A stretch of 64,000 bases of DNA, from NCBI RefSeq assembly GCF_014637345.1, contig NZ_BMEX01000003.1, forward strand, positions 64,001 through 128,000, in the 5' to 3' direction. Within the stretch, counting starts at the first letter, position 1, and the number at the start of each line of letters is the position of its first letter. The translations under genes were made by a program, and so were the position numbers. Below are positions 7,682 through 15,646 of this stretch, one piece after another. The notes beneath the pieces are model-generated. The model was not told the DNA's origin. It searched no databases and worked only from the letters and a program-made list of their open reading frames with translations. Source of the DNA: Kroppenstedtia guangzhouensis (GTDB taxonomy: Bacteria; Bacillota; Bacilli; Thermoactinomycetales; DSM-45169).

Positions 7682-8383
7682 TTGAAAAGAAAACTGATGT
7701 TCATTTATGCCCATCCCGATGATGAAACATTCGCTTCCGGGGGAACGATTGCCCGATATGCCCTGCAGTCCGACTGCGAAATCGTCCTCTTTTGCGCAAC
7801 GAGGGGCGAAGCGGGCAAGACCGGCAACCCTCCTTTGTGCACCCAGGAAGAGTTGGGGGAAGTTCGATCCCGGGAACTGAAGGGGGCCGCCTCCCTTTTG
7901 GGAATCAACCGGGTCATCCTAGGGAATTACGGTGATGGACGGCTGGCCGAGGCCCCTTTCCAGCAATTGGTGGATGAAATAACCCGTCAGATCCGGTTGG
8001 AATCCCCCCAAGCTGTTGTCACCTTTCCACCCCACGGAATTTCAGGTCATCCCGATCATCAGGTCATCCAACGGGCCACTTTTGAAGCGCTCAGCCGTTT
8101 GGATGCCGAATTGAGGATCCACCTGTACTATATTGTAATCCCAGAATCGGACTCCACCCCCGGAGTGCACACCACTCCCCTCACGGAGGTCACACACCGG
8201 ATTGACGTGGCACCTTTCCGCAGGGAAATAATGGGTGCCTTGCGACAACACAGAACCCAGCACCTGTCCATTCAACGAGTGTTCCCGGGAGTATGGGAAG
8301 GAAACTGGAAAAACCTGCGGACAACGGAATATTACCAGATCGTCAATGCTCCTGCTGGCATAACCGGAACCGAACTGATATAA
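7682..8383 (+). CDS. bshB2: Bacillithiol biosynthesis deacetylase BshB2
   Basis: PIG-L/LmbE-type zinc deacetylase that removes acetate from GlcNAc-malate in bacillithiol synthesis. The metal-binding motif AHPDDE is at residues 10-15 and the matching HPDH near residue 123. The frame begins with TTG, eight bases after AAAGGAGG. The 233-residue length fits the BshB2 (YojG) branch; a close alternative is BshB1, which is not excluded, but the HGISGHPDH block and the end of the protein read like BshB2. It is transcribed away from gudB. Confidence 0.85.
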   Translation: MKRKLMFIYAHPDDETFASGGTIARYALQSDCEIVLFCATRGEAGKTGNPPLCTQEELGEVRSRELKGAASLLGINRVILGNYGDGRLAEAPFQQLVDEITRQIRLESPQAVVTFPPHGISGHPDHQVIQRATFEALSRLDAELRIHLYYIVIPESDSTPGVHTTPLTEVTHRIDVAPFRREIMGALRQHRTQHLSIQRVFPGVWEGNWKNLRTTEYYQIVNAPAGITGTELI

Positions 8384-8415
8384 ATATAAAGCGACCGCGG
8401 TTTTCCGCGGCCGCC
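8380..8415. terminator. Convergent terminator between bshB2 and mecA
   Basis: GCGACCGCGG and CCGCGGCCGC pair around TTTT. On the minus strand it is followed by TTTATATTTATA, so it mainly ends the mecA transcript; it can also fold in the bshB2 message. Confidence 0.6.
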
Positions 8416-8425
8416 AAAACCGGTA

Positions 8426-9019
8426 TCAGGAAAAATAACGGACGATCTCCCCGATCGCATCCCGATCCCAGATGGTTTTTCCATATTCCTGCAGTACATG
8501 CCCGGTATAGGTGGATGCCTCTCCGTATTCAGATAGTACAGCGATCCCTTTCTGGAGGGTTTCCGCTTCCATCTCCGTGTCGAGAACGAGATAGTAGTGA
8601 TCACGGTATGCATAAACACTACCACCGGAACCGATCAGCCGATAAGAACTGCCTGCCGCCTGCACCAAATCTTCAAAGTCCGCAAATTGGAAGACAACCT
8701 GATCACTTTCCTCCAATGTCACTTCCAATTCATACAGCTCATCGCCATCCAAATCATCCAATTCGTCCCGAGAAGGAGTTCTTCCTCGTGAGACCACCAC
8801 CACCATTCCCTGGGCTGGCAGCGCAAACACTTCCACAGCGACAGGACCGGAGATCTCGAAGCCAAGTTCCCGGTAGGCTTGATCCATCATATCGTTGAAC
8901 AGTTCATGCACCTTTGGAATGTCCTGCCACATATCCTCTTTCTCAATTCCCCGTTCCATCAGATCATCCATAGATAAAAAAAAGCGGATTTTGTCTCGAC
9001 TGAGACGCTCGACACGCAT
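8426..9019 (-). CDS. mecA: ClpC adaptor protein, MecA/YpbH family
   Basis: Adaptor that hands substrates to the ClpC unfoldase and activates its hexamer assembly. The 197-residue protein starts MRVERLSRDKIRFFLS, the conserved substrate-binding N-domain, with an acidic linker at about residues 102-112 (rich in Asp and Glu) and a C-terminal ClpC-binding domain ending in YGKTIWDRDAIGEIVRYF. GGGAGGG precedes the ATG. The place next to gudB and ypdA, with fer nearby, is the B. subtilis location of the paralog ypbH (mecB), so this may be the orthologue of ypbH rather than mecA. Confidence 0.88.
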   Translation of the reverse strand: MRVERLSRDKIRFFLSMDDLMERGIEKEDMWQDIPKVHELFNDMMDQAYRELGFEISGPVAVEVFALPAQGMVVVVSRGRTPSRDELDDLDGDELYELEVTLEESDQVVFQFADFEDLVQAAGSSYRLIGSGGSVYAYRDHYYLVLDTEMEAETLQKGIAVLSEYGEASTYTGHVLQEYGKTIWDRDAIGEIVRYFS

Positions 9020-9255
9020 GGTTTACCCTCCCTCACTGGAGACCCGCATATTACAGCGTATGAGGGTGAAGCACTGTTCGTTACGCGTTTTTAGGTCTCC
9101 ATATTCTCATCCTCTGTTGTACATCAACCAACTGTACAAACCTCCCTGAGGTTAGGTGTATACCATCCGCCTCCGGGAGGGCCCGTTCACTCCGTGCATC
9201 CATCATATCAAAAACCGGTCGGACTTGCGAGAGTCTCACCCGGTTTTACTGCCTA

Positions 9256-9281
9256 TAAAAAAAGAACCCGGGCGACCGGGA
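9256..9281 (-). terminator. Terminator after the tRNA-Ser pair
   Basis: On the minus strand CCCGG and CCGGG pair around TCGC, followed by TTCTTTTTTT. It lies just downstream of tRNA-Ser(GCT). Confidence 0.7.
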
Positions 9282-9304
9282 GCTCGTCTTTCTTATCACC
9301 CAAA

Positions 9305-9397
9305 TGGCGGAGAGAGCGGGATTCGAACCCGCGCGGGGCCATCCAGCCCCCTAACGGTTTAGCAAACCGTCCCCTTCAGCCTCTTGGGTATCTCTCC
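9305..9397 (-). tRNA. tRNA-Ser (GCT anticodon)
   Basis: The 93-nt minus-strand sequence folds as a class II tRNA: GGAGAGA pairs with TCTCTCC before an encoded CCA. The anticodon stem ACGGT/ACCGT encloses TTGCTAA (anticodon GCT). A long variable arm (GGGGGCTGGATGGCCCC) and the T-loop GGTTCGAATCC follow. It reads AGC and AGU serine codons, and AGC is the candidate specifier of the T-box at 14178-14458. Confidence 0.95.
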
Positions 9398-9404
9398 TCA
9401 AACC

Positions 9405-9498
<94 letters not shown>

Positions 9499-9542
9499 CC
9501 AAAACAAATGCTATTCAATGATATAACAGAAAACCGGTCATG

Positions 9543-9947
9543 TCAAGGGATCCGACGGAAGGAATCCCGCAACGTCCTCTGTTTTTCCCTCCAGATCATC
9601 GCTTCCCTGCCCGCAAAAAACAAGAGGGTGACCCATCCGACCACCGGAATGTACAGAATGAGAAAGGGTACCGCCCCCCAAGCCGCCGCCAATGGGAAAA
9701 GAGAACGCCAACGCACCAGGGATTTGACAGGCAGCGGGAGATACAAAAAATAGGAAAGCGATTTGGCGGACACCTTGACCACTTGCCGCCCCGCCAAGAG
9801 GACAAGCCCCACGGCAAATAAGGTCTCCAGGTTGACATATCCCCAGAAGGAAGGAACCGACCGGGAACCATCAGGCACCAGGAAAACAACAAACCCGGAG
9901 AGTCCCCAGATCACCATCACCTGTATCCAAAGTCTGATCAGATCCAT
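9543..9947 (-). CDS. Hypothetical membrane protein
   Basis: A 134-residue protein with about four hydrophobic segments (roughly residues 8-24, 38-55, 62-76 and 86-113) and a basic C-terminal tail. No family is recognised. A G-rich stretch (AAGGGGGG) touches the ATG at 9947, so the true start may lie a few codons further on. It follows the CPBP-type gene at 9993 in the same direction with a 45-nt gap, so the two may form an operon reading toward the tRNA pair. Confidence 0.6.
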   Translation of the reverse strand: MDLIRLWIQVMVIWGLSGFVVFLVPDGSRSVPSFWGYVNLETLFAVGLVLLAGRQVVKVSAKSLSYFLYLPLPVKSLVRWRSLFPLAAAWGAVPFLILYIPVVGWVTLLFFAGREAMIWREKQRTLRDSFRRIP

Positions 9948-9992
9948 CCCCCCTTAATTCAATATATCATTCATTCCCCGAAAAGATGCCCG

Positions 9993-10547
9993 TCATGAAT
10001 CTCTTGCAACTCGGATGGACAGACCTAGGATGAAGTCCACTGTGAAATGAGCCACCACGGCGGGAATCAAACTTCCGGTCCACTCCGTCAGCCCACCGAA
10101 AAGACAGCTGATGCCAAAAACCGCCCCCACCAGAATCCATTGTTTCAGGTACCGGAAGTGGAGCAGGGTAAAAAGCAGACTGGTACCGATGATGCCCAGC
10201 CAGTGCTGAAGGGCTCCCCGAAACAGCATTTCCTCCCCCAGCGCCACCCAAGCCGTAATCCCGGCAATTTCCACATAGGACAGGTTTTGAAACAGCAGAC
10301 GATTGAACCCCCCGTCATCCAGCCGCTTTTCGGAAACCAGCCGTTGAAGAATCCGGTCGAAAGCCACTACCGCCAATCCGGAAGCGACGCCCGCCCCCCA
10401 TATCTTCCACCCAGCAGGGATCCACAGCCCTGCCGTCAACCGACCCTGAAGCTGGAGGAGAGCTAAAGCCACCACAAAAACCAACAGTTGAGTGAGATAT
10501 AGGTTCCAACGCAACAGACGGACTTTCCGGTATGACTCCCCTTCCAC
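9993..10547 (-). CDS. CPBP family intramembrane metalloprotease
   Basis: Multi-pass membrane protein with the CPBP (Abi) signature: EEMLFRG at about residues 105-111, FTLLHFRY near 126, and HFTVDF near 167, giving the Glu-Glu-Arg and His ligands of the intramembrane site. The GTG at 10547 follows AGGAGG with an 8-nt gap; length is 184. The position beside fer matches B. subtilis ypbD, which belongs to the same family. Substrate is unknown; such proteins process prenylated or membrane substrates or give bacteriocin self-immunity. Confidence 0.82.
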   Translation of the reverse strand: MEGESYRKVRLLRWNLYLTQLLVFVVALALLQLQGRLTAGLWIPAGWKIWGAGVASGLAVVAFDRILQRLVSEKRLDDGGFNRLLFQNLSYVEIAGITAWVALGEEMLFRGALQHWLGIIGTSLLFTLLHFRYLKQWILVGAVFGISCLFGGLTEWTGSLIPAVVAHFTVDFILGLSIRVARDS

Positions 10548-10591
10548 CTTTGATTCCTCCTCACCCGATCGCCCCTTTTCATCCCCTTCTC

Positions 10592-10884
<293 letters not shown>

Positions 10885-10898
10885 TTCATTTATAGATA

Positions 10899-11245
10899 TC
10901 ATTGCTGCCTGATCAGGCAGTATTTTTTATGATCCAGATACAGGTTCACCCGGGCCAATCCATCCTCCACGTTGATCGCATGACGGCATCCCGTTCATAC
11001 AGAAAACGGGTCGCATGGTGACTCCGAACTCCCATGGCGCAGAGCACACAAATTTCCTCCTCCAAATCCAACCTCTTCCATTTCAAGGGGAGATATCAGA
11101 GCGGGATCCAGATGGATCCCTCCAAACGCTAAACCTCCCATTCATGTTCTTCACGGACACGCAACAGAATCGAATCCTTCATATCCCTTGTTTGTATCTT
11201 TGCAAAGGAATCAGCAGTGACTTATTGGTCTTTAACATATTTCAT
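10899..11245 (-). pseudogene. Decayed rhodanese-domain gene
   Basis: On the minus strand a frame from ATG 11245 reads a recognisable rhodanese: the CH2A-like block REEHEWEV, then GSIWIPL, and the active loop CAMGVRS with its Cys. The frame carries three in-frame stops (TAA after codon 7, then TAG and TGA flanking GSIWIPL). A frameshift follows ATRFLYERD, after which the C-terminal part RHAINVEDGLARVNLYLDH continues in another frame. I infer a former single-domain sulfurtransferase of about 110 residues. No intact copy is seen in the window. Confidence 0.85.
10904..10929 (+). terminator. Terminator after fer
   Basis: A perfect palindrome CTGCCTGATCAGGCAG is followed by TATTTTTT. It overlaps the end of the decayed rhodanese gene on the other strand. 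Confidence 0.75.
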
Positions 11246-11320
11246 GATTTTGTGTTCACTGATCCCCACCGAGATTGACATCAATGTACCATGATGACCC
11301 GAAAAATATGCACCTGTGGA

Positions 11321-11349
11321 TTGATTAAGCGATCCACAAAGAATAAAAT
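11321..11349 (+). promoter_or_regulatory. Sigma-A promoter for inorganic pyrophosphatase
   Basis: TTGATT (11321-11326) and TAAAAT (11344-11349) are 17 bases apart, about 60 nt before the gene start. Confidence 0.6.
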
Positions 11350-11407
11350 GAGCGGTAGGGTTTTTTCCCTTCCACAGATACATACAAACTTGGAGGAGGT
11401 TCCTGAG

Positions 11408-11899
11408 ATGGCGCAAAAGACACTCACAGTGGACGCCTTTATCGAAATCCCCACCGGAAGTCAGAACAAATACGAATATGACAAGGAAAAAGGCGTGTTT
11501 CGCCTGGATCGGGTACTGTATTCCCCGATGCACTACCCCACTGAATACGGCTATCTGGAAAACACCCTGGCGGAAGACGGTGATCCTCTCGATATTCTGG
11601 TGTTGACCACCTTCCCGACCTTTCCCGGATGTGTCATCCAATCCCGTGTGATCGGCGTCCTCCTGATGTCTGATGATAAAGGGAAGGACGAGAAATTGTT
11701 GGCCGTTCCCGTGGATGATCCCCGTTGGGACTCGGTTCATTCCCTCGAAGACATTCCGGCCCACACTCTGCGGGAAATTGAACATTTCTTCAAAGTGTAC
11801 AAAGATCTGGAGAAAAAAGAGACCCGGATCGAGGGCTGGAAAGGTGTTGACGTCGCGGAACGGCTGTATCGGGAAAGCCTGGAACGGTATTCGGGTTAA
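11408..11899 (+). CDS. ppa: Inorganic pyrophosphatase, family I
   Basis: Cytoplasmic enzyme that hydrolyses pyrophosphate and so pulls biosynthetic reactions forward. Family I signature DGDPLDILVL is at about residues 56-65, with IEIPTGSQNKYEYDKEKG and YPTEYGY before it and AVPVDDPRWD after it. The start at 11408 (MAQKTLTVDAF) follows GGAGGAGG; the frame stays open 39 codons upstream, across the promoter, so that start is rejected. Length 163 is normal for a soluble hexameric enzyme. B. subtilis itself uses a family II enzyme, so family I here is a lineage difference. Confidence 0.93.
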   Translation: MAQKTLTVDAFIEIPTGSQNKYEYDKEKGVFRLDRVLYSPMHYPTEYGYLENTLAEDGDPLDILVLTTFPTFPGCVIQSRVIGVLLMSDDKGKDEKLLAVPVDDPRWDSVHSLEDIPAHTLREIEHFFKVYKDLEKKETRIEGWKGVDVAERLYRESLERYSG

Positions 11900-11903
11900 A
11901 ACT

Positions 11904-11947
11904 AAAAAACCAGCGGGTCCAGCCTCTGTTGGACCCGCTGGTTTTTA
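11904..11947. terminator. Strong bidirectional terminator
   Basis: CCAGCGGGTCCA and TGGACCCGCTGG form a 12-bp stem with A-rich and T-rich sides on both strands. It serves ppa on the plus strand and the helicase gene on the minus strand, whose stop codon lies inside it. Confidence 0.85.
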
Positions 11948-14128
11948 TTGCCCCTCTCCCCTTTCCAGCAACCCCAACTGTCGGGACAACTCATAATGCA
12001 GGGTGTGTATTTCATCTCCAAAGCGCACCGTCACCTTGCGACCCGGCGCCGTTCCCTCAAGGGACTCCACCTGAATGACCGCTCCCTCTCCCCAGCGGGA
12101 ATGAAGGAGAGTATCTCCTTCTGTCAAGGATTCCCCCACATAACGGAGTTGAGGCTGTTTTGGGTCAGGTCGACTCCGGGAAACAGGCTGCACCATCGGC
12201 GCTTCCTCTTGGATGGTGTACCCCATCTCCTTTAGAAAGGGAGATGGACCCACCCGTTTACCCTGGCGGGTTCGACTGACAGAGAGAATCAGTTCCCGGC
12301 GGGCCCGGGTCAGCCCCACATACAATAACCGCCTCTCCTCCTCCCAAGCCCTGCTTTTCATTTTATCCGGCACTTGCAGGCTCCTGTGATGGGGGAGCAC
12401 CATGGCATGGAGGCCGATTAGAAACACCCGATCAAACTCCAACCCTTTCGACTTGTGAAGGGTCATCAACCGAACCCTTGGAGACGGCGGTTGTTCCCTT
12501 ACCTTCCGATCCACCTGTTCAATATGATCCAGAAAATCTTCGATCTTCCCATGGGCTCCGGCTGCAATCGACAGCTCATCCACCGGTTCTGACAGTGTCT
12601 GAAAATCATGACCCAAATCCTTCGCCATCGCGGAAAGAAAGCTGTCATACCCGATCTCCCGCCGAACCCGGTTTACCGCCGCCGAAGGTGAACAACCCTT
12701 CAAAGCTGTCACTTGTTGCACCATCCGTTCCAGGTATTTGGTTTGATATCTTTCCAATCCTTTCAGTTGAGGCAAGCACTGGAGCAAAGGGAAATTCCTT
12801 TCCCGGGATATCCTTTGGAGCCCGTCCAGCCACTCCTCCCCAAAAAGATACCGCTTCGGTCGATTGACCACCCGCACAAGGGCATCCAGATCATCGGGAT
12901 GATTCGCCAGTTTGAGATAACTCAGTACATCCGCCACCTGCCATCGCTGATAAAAAGCGGCATCTCCAGGTGAAACAGCAAAGGGGATATCCGCTCGAAC
13001 CAGTGCATCGATGATCGCGCGGGCCTGGGTGGAAGTCCGGTAAAGAACGGCTGTCTCCACCCCATCCGTCAGCATGTCCAGGATTTTACCGGCCTCATCC
13101 TCTTCATCCTCCGGTTCCCACCAGCGGGGAGCCGCCCCTACTTTTCCGGTTCCCTCCACTCTCTTTGGTTGCCGGAAACGATTGTGGGCAATCAGTTGCT
13201 GTCCAATCCGGATAATCGGCTCCGTTGACCGATGATTGATGGTTAGTACGATCCGGGTGCATTCCGGAAGAGTGCGGGGCAGATCCAACATATATCCCGG
13301 ATCGCTCCCCCGAAATCCGTAGATAGACTGATCATCATCCCCCACAGCGAAGAGACATCCCCCTTCAGGAAGCAGAAGACGAATCGTTTCCATCTGAACC
13401 CGGTTGATATCCTGAAATTCGTCCACCAGAATGTGAACAAACCGCCTTTGGAACGGCTGATTGTTACGGAGCAAATCATGGAACCGGAGCAGGATATCGT
13501 CGTAATCCCAAATCCCCCGTTGCTCCATCACCTGTTGATACTCCTGAAACAGTTCCCGGAAAGCGATCTTTTTTTCTTGTTTCACCTTCATGCGCTCCGG
13601 CAATATCAGATTTCCTTTACAATACCCGATTTGGCTCAAGGTGTTGGAGATCATCTCTTCATCGGCGGGCCTGCCTGACTTGATCAACAATTCCCGGATC
13701 AATCCGGCCTGCTCCCGCTCCCCGGCCAGGCGGGGAATGGACACACCGGAGTTCCGCAGCAACCGAAGAAAAACGGAATGGAACGTGCCGATGGTCATCC
13801 CGGTCGAACTGCCGGTCTGTTTCAACAAACGTTGCTTCATCTCCTGTGCCGCCATCCGGGTGAAGGTGACAACCATGATCCGGTTTGCCGGCACTCCCCG
13901 TGAAAGGAGCCAAGCTGCCCGCCGTGTCAAAACCGTTGTCTTGCCGCTGCCCGGACCCGCGAATACCACTGCCGACTTTCCCACCAAGGTGACAGCATCC
14001 CGCTGTTTGGGATTCAAGCCTGACAGGTCCACTGTTTCCACCGACTGCAATCTGCCCTCCCCTTTTCTCACCGAACTCCGATATAAGTGCACTGCCATGG
14101 TACCACAATCCACCTTTTCGTGGGACAT
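11945..14128 (-). CDS. UvrD/Rep-family DNA helicase
   Basis: Superfamily I 3'-5' helicase of about 727 residues. Motifs run in order: Q-motif LNPKQRDAV, Walker A GPGSGKTT, Ia VVTFTRMAAQEM, Walker B DEFQDINRVQ, III VGDDDQSIYGFRG, IV INHRS, V TLHKSKGLEFDRVF and VI YVGLTRARREL. It lacks the pcrB-pcrA-ligA context, so it is likely a second UvrD-type helicase (YjcD-like) for repair or for removing proteins from DNA. The start is uncertain: several in-frame GTG and ATG codons lie between 14149 and 14098; 14128 has GGTGA seven bases upstream. It is divergent from the serine operon. Confidence 0.88.
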   Translation of the reverse strand: MSHEKVDCGTMAVHLYRSSVRKGEGRLQSVETVDLSGLNPKQRDAVTLVGKSAVVFAGPGSGKTTVLTRRAAWLLSRGVPANRIMVVTFTRMAAQEMKQRLLKQTGSSTGMTIGTFHSVFLRLLRNSGVSIPRLAGEREQAGLIRELLIKSGRPADEEMISNTLSQIGYCKGNLILPERMKVKQEKKIAFRELFQEYQQVMEQRGIWDYDDILLRFHDLLRNNQPFQRRFVHILVDEFQDINRVQMETIRLLLPEGGCLFAVGDDDQSIYGFRGSDPGYMLDLPRTLPECTRIVLTINHRSTEPIIRIGQQLIAHNRFRQPKRVEGTGKVGAAPRWWEPEDEEDEAGKILDMLTDGVETAVLYRTSTQARAIIDALVRADIPFAVSPGDAAFYQRWQVADVLSYLKLANHPDDLDALVRVVNRPKRYLFGEEWLDGLQRISRERNFPLLQCLPQLKGLERYQTKYLERMVQQVTALKGCSPSAAVNRVRREIGYDSFLSAMAKDLGHDFQTLSEPVDELSIAAGAHGKIEDFLDHIEQVDRKVREQPPSPRVRLMTLHKSKGLEFDRVFLIGLHAMVLPHHRSLQVPDKMKSRAWEEERRLLYVGLTRARRELILSVSRTRQGKRVGPSPFLKEMGYTIQEEAPMVQPVSRSRPDPKQPQLRYVGESLTEGDTLLHSRWGEGAVIQVESLEGTAPGRKVTVRFGDEIHTLHYELSRQLGLLERGEGQ

Positions 14129-14142
14129 CATGTTTTCACCGG

Positions 14143-14171
14143 TTGACACCTCTACTTTACCGTGCTAGAGT
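14143..14171 (+). promoter_or_regulatory. Sigma-A promoter for the serine operon
   Basis: A perfect TTGACA (14143-14148) and TAGAGT (14166-14171) are 17 bases apart. The transcript would begin near 14178 and carry the T-box leader. Confidence 0.7.
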
Positions 14172-14177
14172 AAGTAA

Positions 14178-14458
14178 CAACATTTTGAATGAAGCACAGA
14201 CCATGACGGAGCCAAATTGCGAAAAAAGGAACCCCAGAGAGCCGATGGTTGCTGCGAATCGGCGTTCCGGACGCAATGGAGCACTCCTGAGTCATCCGGT
14301 TGAACATCAGTAGGCCGGATCGGTGGACCCGTTATCCCGGGGTTCTTTTGAACCCGCTGAGACTCCCGCTGCAAAGCCGGAGTGAATGAGGGTGGCAACA
14401 CGGCCTTTCGTCCCTCACCTGTTTTAACGTCAGGTGCGGGAATGAAAGGCCTTTCTTT
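14178..14458 (+). promoter_or_regulatory. T-box leader, probably serine-specific
   Basis: The leader shows the stem I apical signature AGAGAGCCGATGG with TTGCTGCGAATCGG (14236-14262) and a T-box AGGGTGGCAACACGG (14389-14403). The terminator hairpin runs from GGCCTTTC (14402-14409) to GAAAGGCC (14444-14451) and is followed by TTTCTTT. An AGC triplet at 14280-14282 just before ACTCCTGAG stands where the specifier usually is; AGC is a serine codon and fits the downstream serA. Binding of uncharged tRNA would favour the antiterminator. The specifier is read by eye and could be wrong. Confidence 0.85.
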
Positions 14459-14482
14459 ATGAACCAAAGGAGGAGAGAAACT

Positions 14483-15646
14483 GTGTTAAAAGACAAATTC
14501 CGTCTGCAAATTCCTGGGCCGACGCCAATTCCGCCCCGGGTGCAACAAGCCATGAATCGCCCGATGGTCGGCCACCGGGATCCCGACTGTTCCCGGTTGG
14601 TTCGGGACCTCAGTTTACGCCTCACACCCGTGTTCGGAGCCCGAAATCCTATTTTACTCCTGGCCGGAAGCGGAACTTCCGCTTTGGAGGCCACTGCAGT
14701 CAACACCCTGTCCCGGGAAGATGAAGCCGCCGTAGTGGTGACCGGCGCCTTCGGAGATCGGTTTGCCCGCATCCTCTCTTCCATGGAAGTATCCGTTCAT
14801 CGCTTGGACATTCCCTGGGGAAAATCCTGTGGGCCGGAAGAACTGACCGCTTTTCTGAAAAAATATCCCCAGGTGAAAACTGTATTTCTGACCTATTGTG
14901 AAACCTCCACCGGGGTCCTGAATCCCGTGCAAAAACTGGCTGCTGTCGTTCGTGAACATACCGACGCCCTCACTGTCGTCGATGGAGTAAGCTGTATCGG
15001 CGGCGTCCCCGCGAAGGTGGAAGATTGGGAAATTGATATCCTCGTCTCCGGGTCGCAAAAAGCACTGATGCTTCCAGCAGGACTCGCCTTTGCCGCCATC
15101 AGCGACAAGGCTTGGGAACGGATTGAATCCAATCCTCATCCCCGGTTTTACCTGGATTTCCGCAAATATCGCGACAGCCTGCAAAAAGAGACCACTCCGT
15201 TTACTCCGACGGTCTCCCTACTGTTTGGAGTGGAGGAGGTTCTCAACATGATCGAAGAGGAAGGACTGGAGGCCGTCTTTACCCGGCACCGCCTGATGCG
15301 GGATATGATTCGGGCAGGGATGCGGGCTCTCGGCCTTGCGCTGTTGACCGATGACAGGGACGCCTCCCCCACGGTGACCGCCGTCCGGGGTGGAGACAGC
15401 TGGTCCTCTGAGGCACTGAGGCAAGAATTGCGCCGGCTCGGTCTGCGGGTCGCCGGGGGACAACAACACCTGAAAGGGGAGATTTTCCGCATCGGTCATA
15501 TGGGATATTCCGATCCCCTGGATATGCTGACTGTCATCTCTGCCATAGAGGTGGCCCTTACCCGCTTGGGAGCGCCTGTGGACCCCGGAGCCGGAACCAA
15601 AGCAGCAGAGGAGGAACTGATTCATGTATCAAGTGCTGATCACTGA
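14483..15646 (+). CDS. Class V aminotransferase, likely phosphoserine aminotransferase role
   Basis: PLP enzyme of the alanine-glyoxylate/serine-pyruvate aminotransferase group. It starts at the GTG (14483) placed after AAAGGAGGAGAG and gives 387 residues beginning with the family opening LQIPGPTPIPPRVQ. The PLP lysine lies in SGSQKALMLPAG; GSGTSALEA and VDGVSCIGG are the cofactor blocks. It overlaps serA by 23 nt and shares the serine T-box. No classical SerC is seen, so this enzyme probably makes phosphoserine, or converts between glyoxylate, pyruvate and serine or alanine. The pathway role is inferred from context. Confidence 0.88.
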   Translation: MLKDKFRLQIPGPTPIPPRVQQAMNRPMVGHRDPDCSRLVRDLSLRLTPVFGARNPILLLAGSGTSALEATAVNTLSREDEAAVVVTGAFGDRFARILSSMEVSVHRLDIPWGKSCGPEELTAFLKKYPQVKTVFLTYCETSTGVLNPVQKLAAVVREHTDALTVVDGVSCIGGVPAKVEDWEIDILVSGSQKALMLPAGLAFAAISDKAWERIESNPHPRFYLDFRKYRDSLQKETTPFTPTVSLLFGVEEVLNMIEEEGLEAVFTRHRLMRDMIRAGMRALGLALLTDDRDASPTVTAVRGGDSWSSEALRQELRRLGLRVAGGQQHLKGEIFRIGHMGYSDPLDMLTVISAIEVALTRLGAPVDPGAGTKAAEEELIHVSSADH

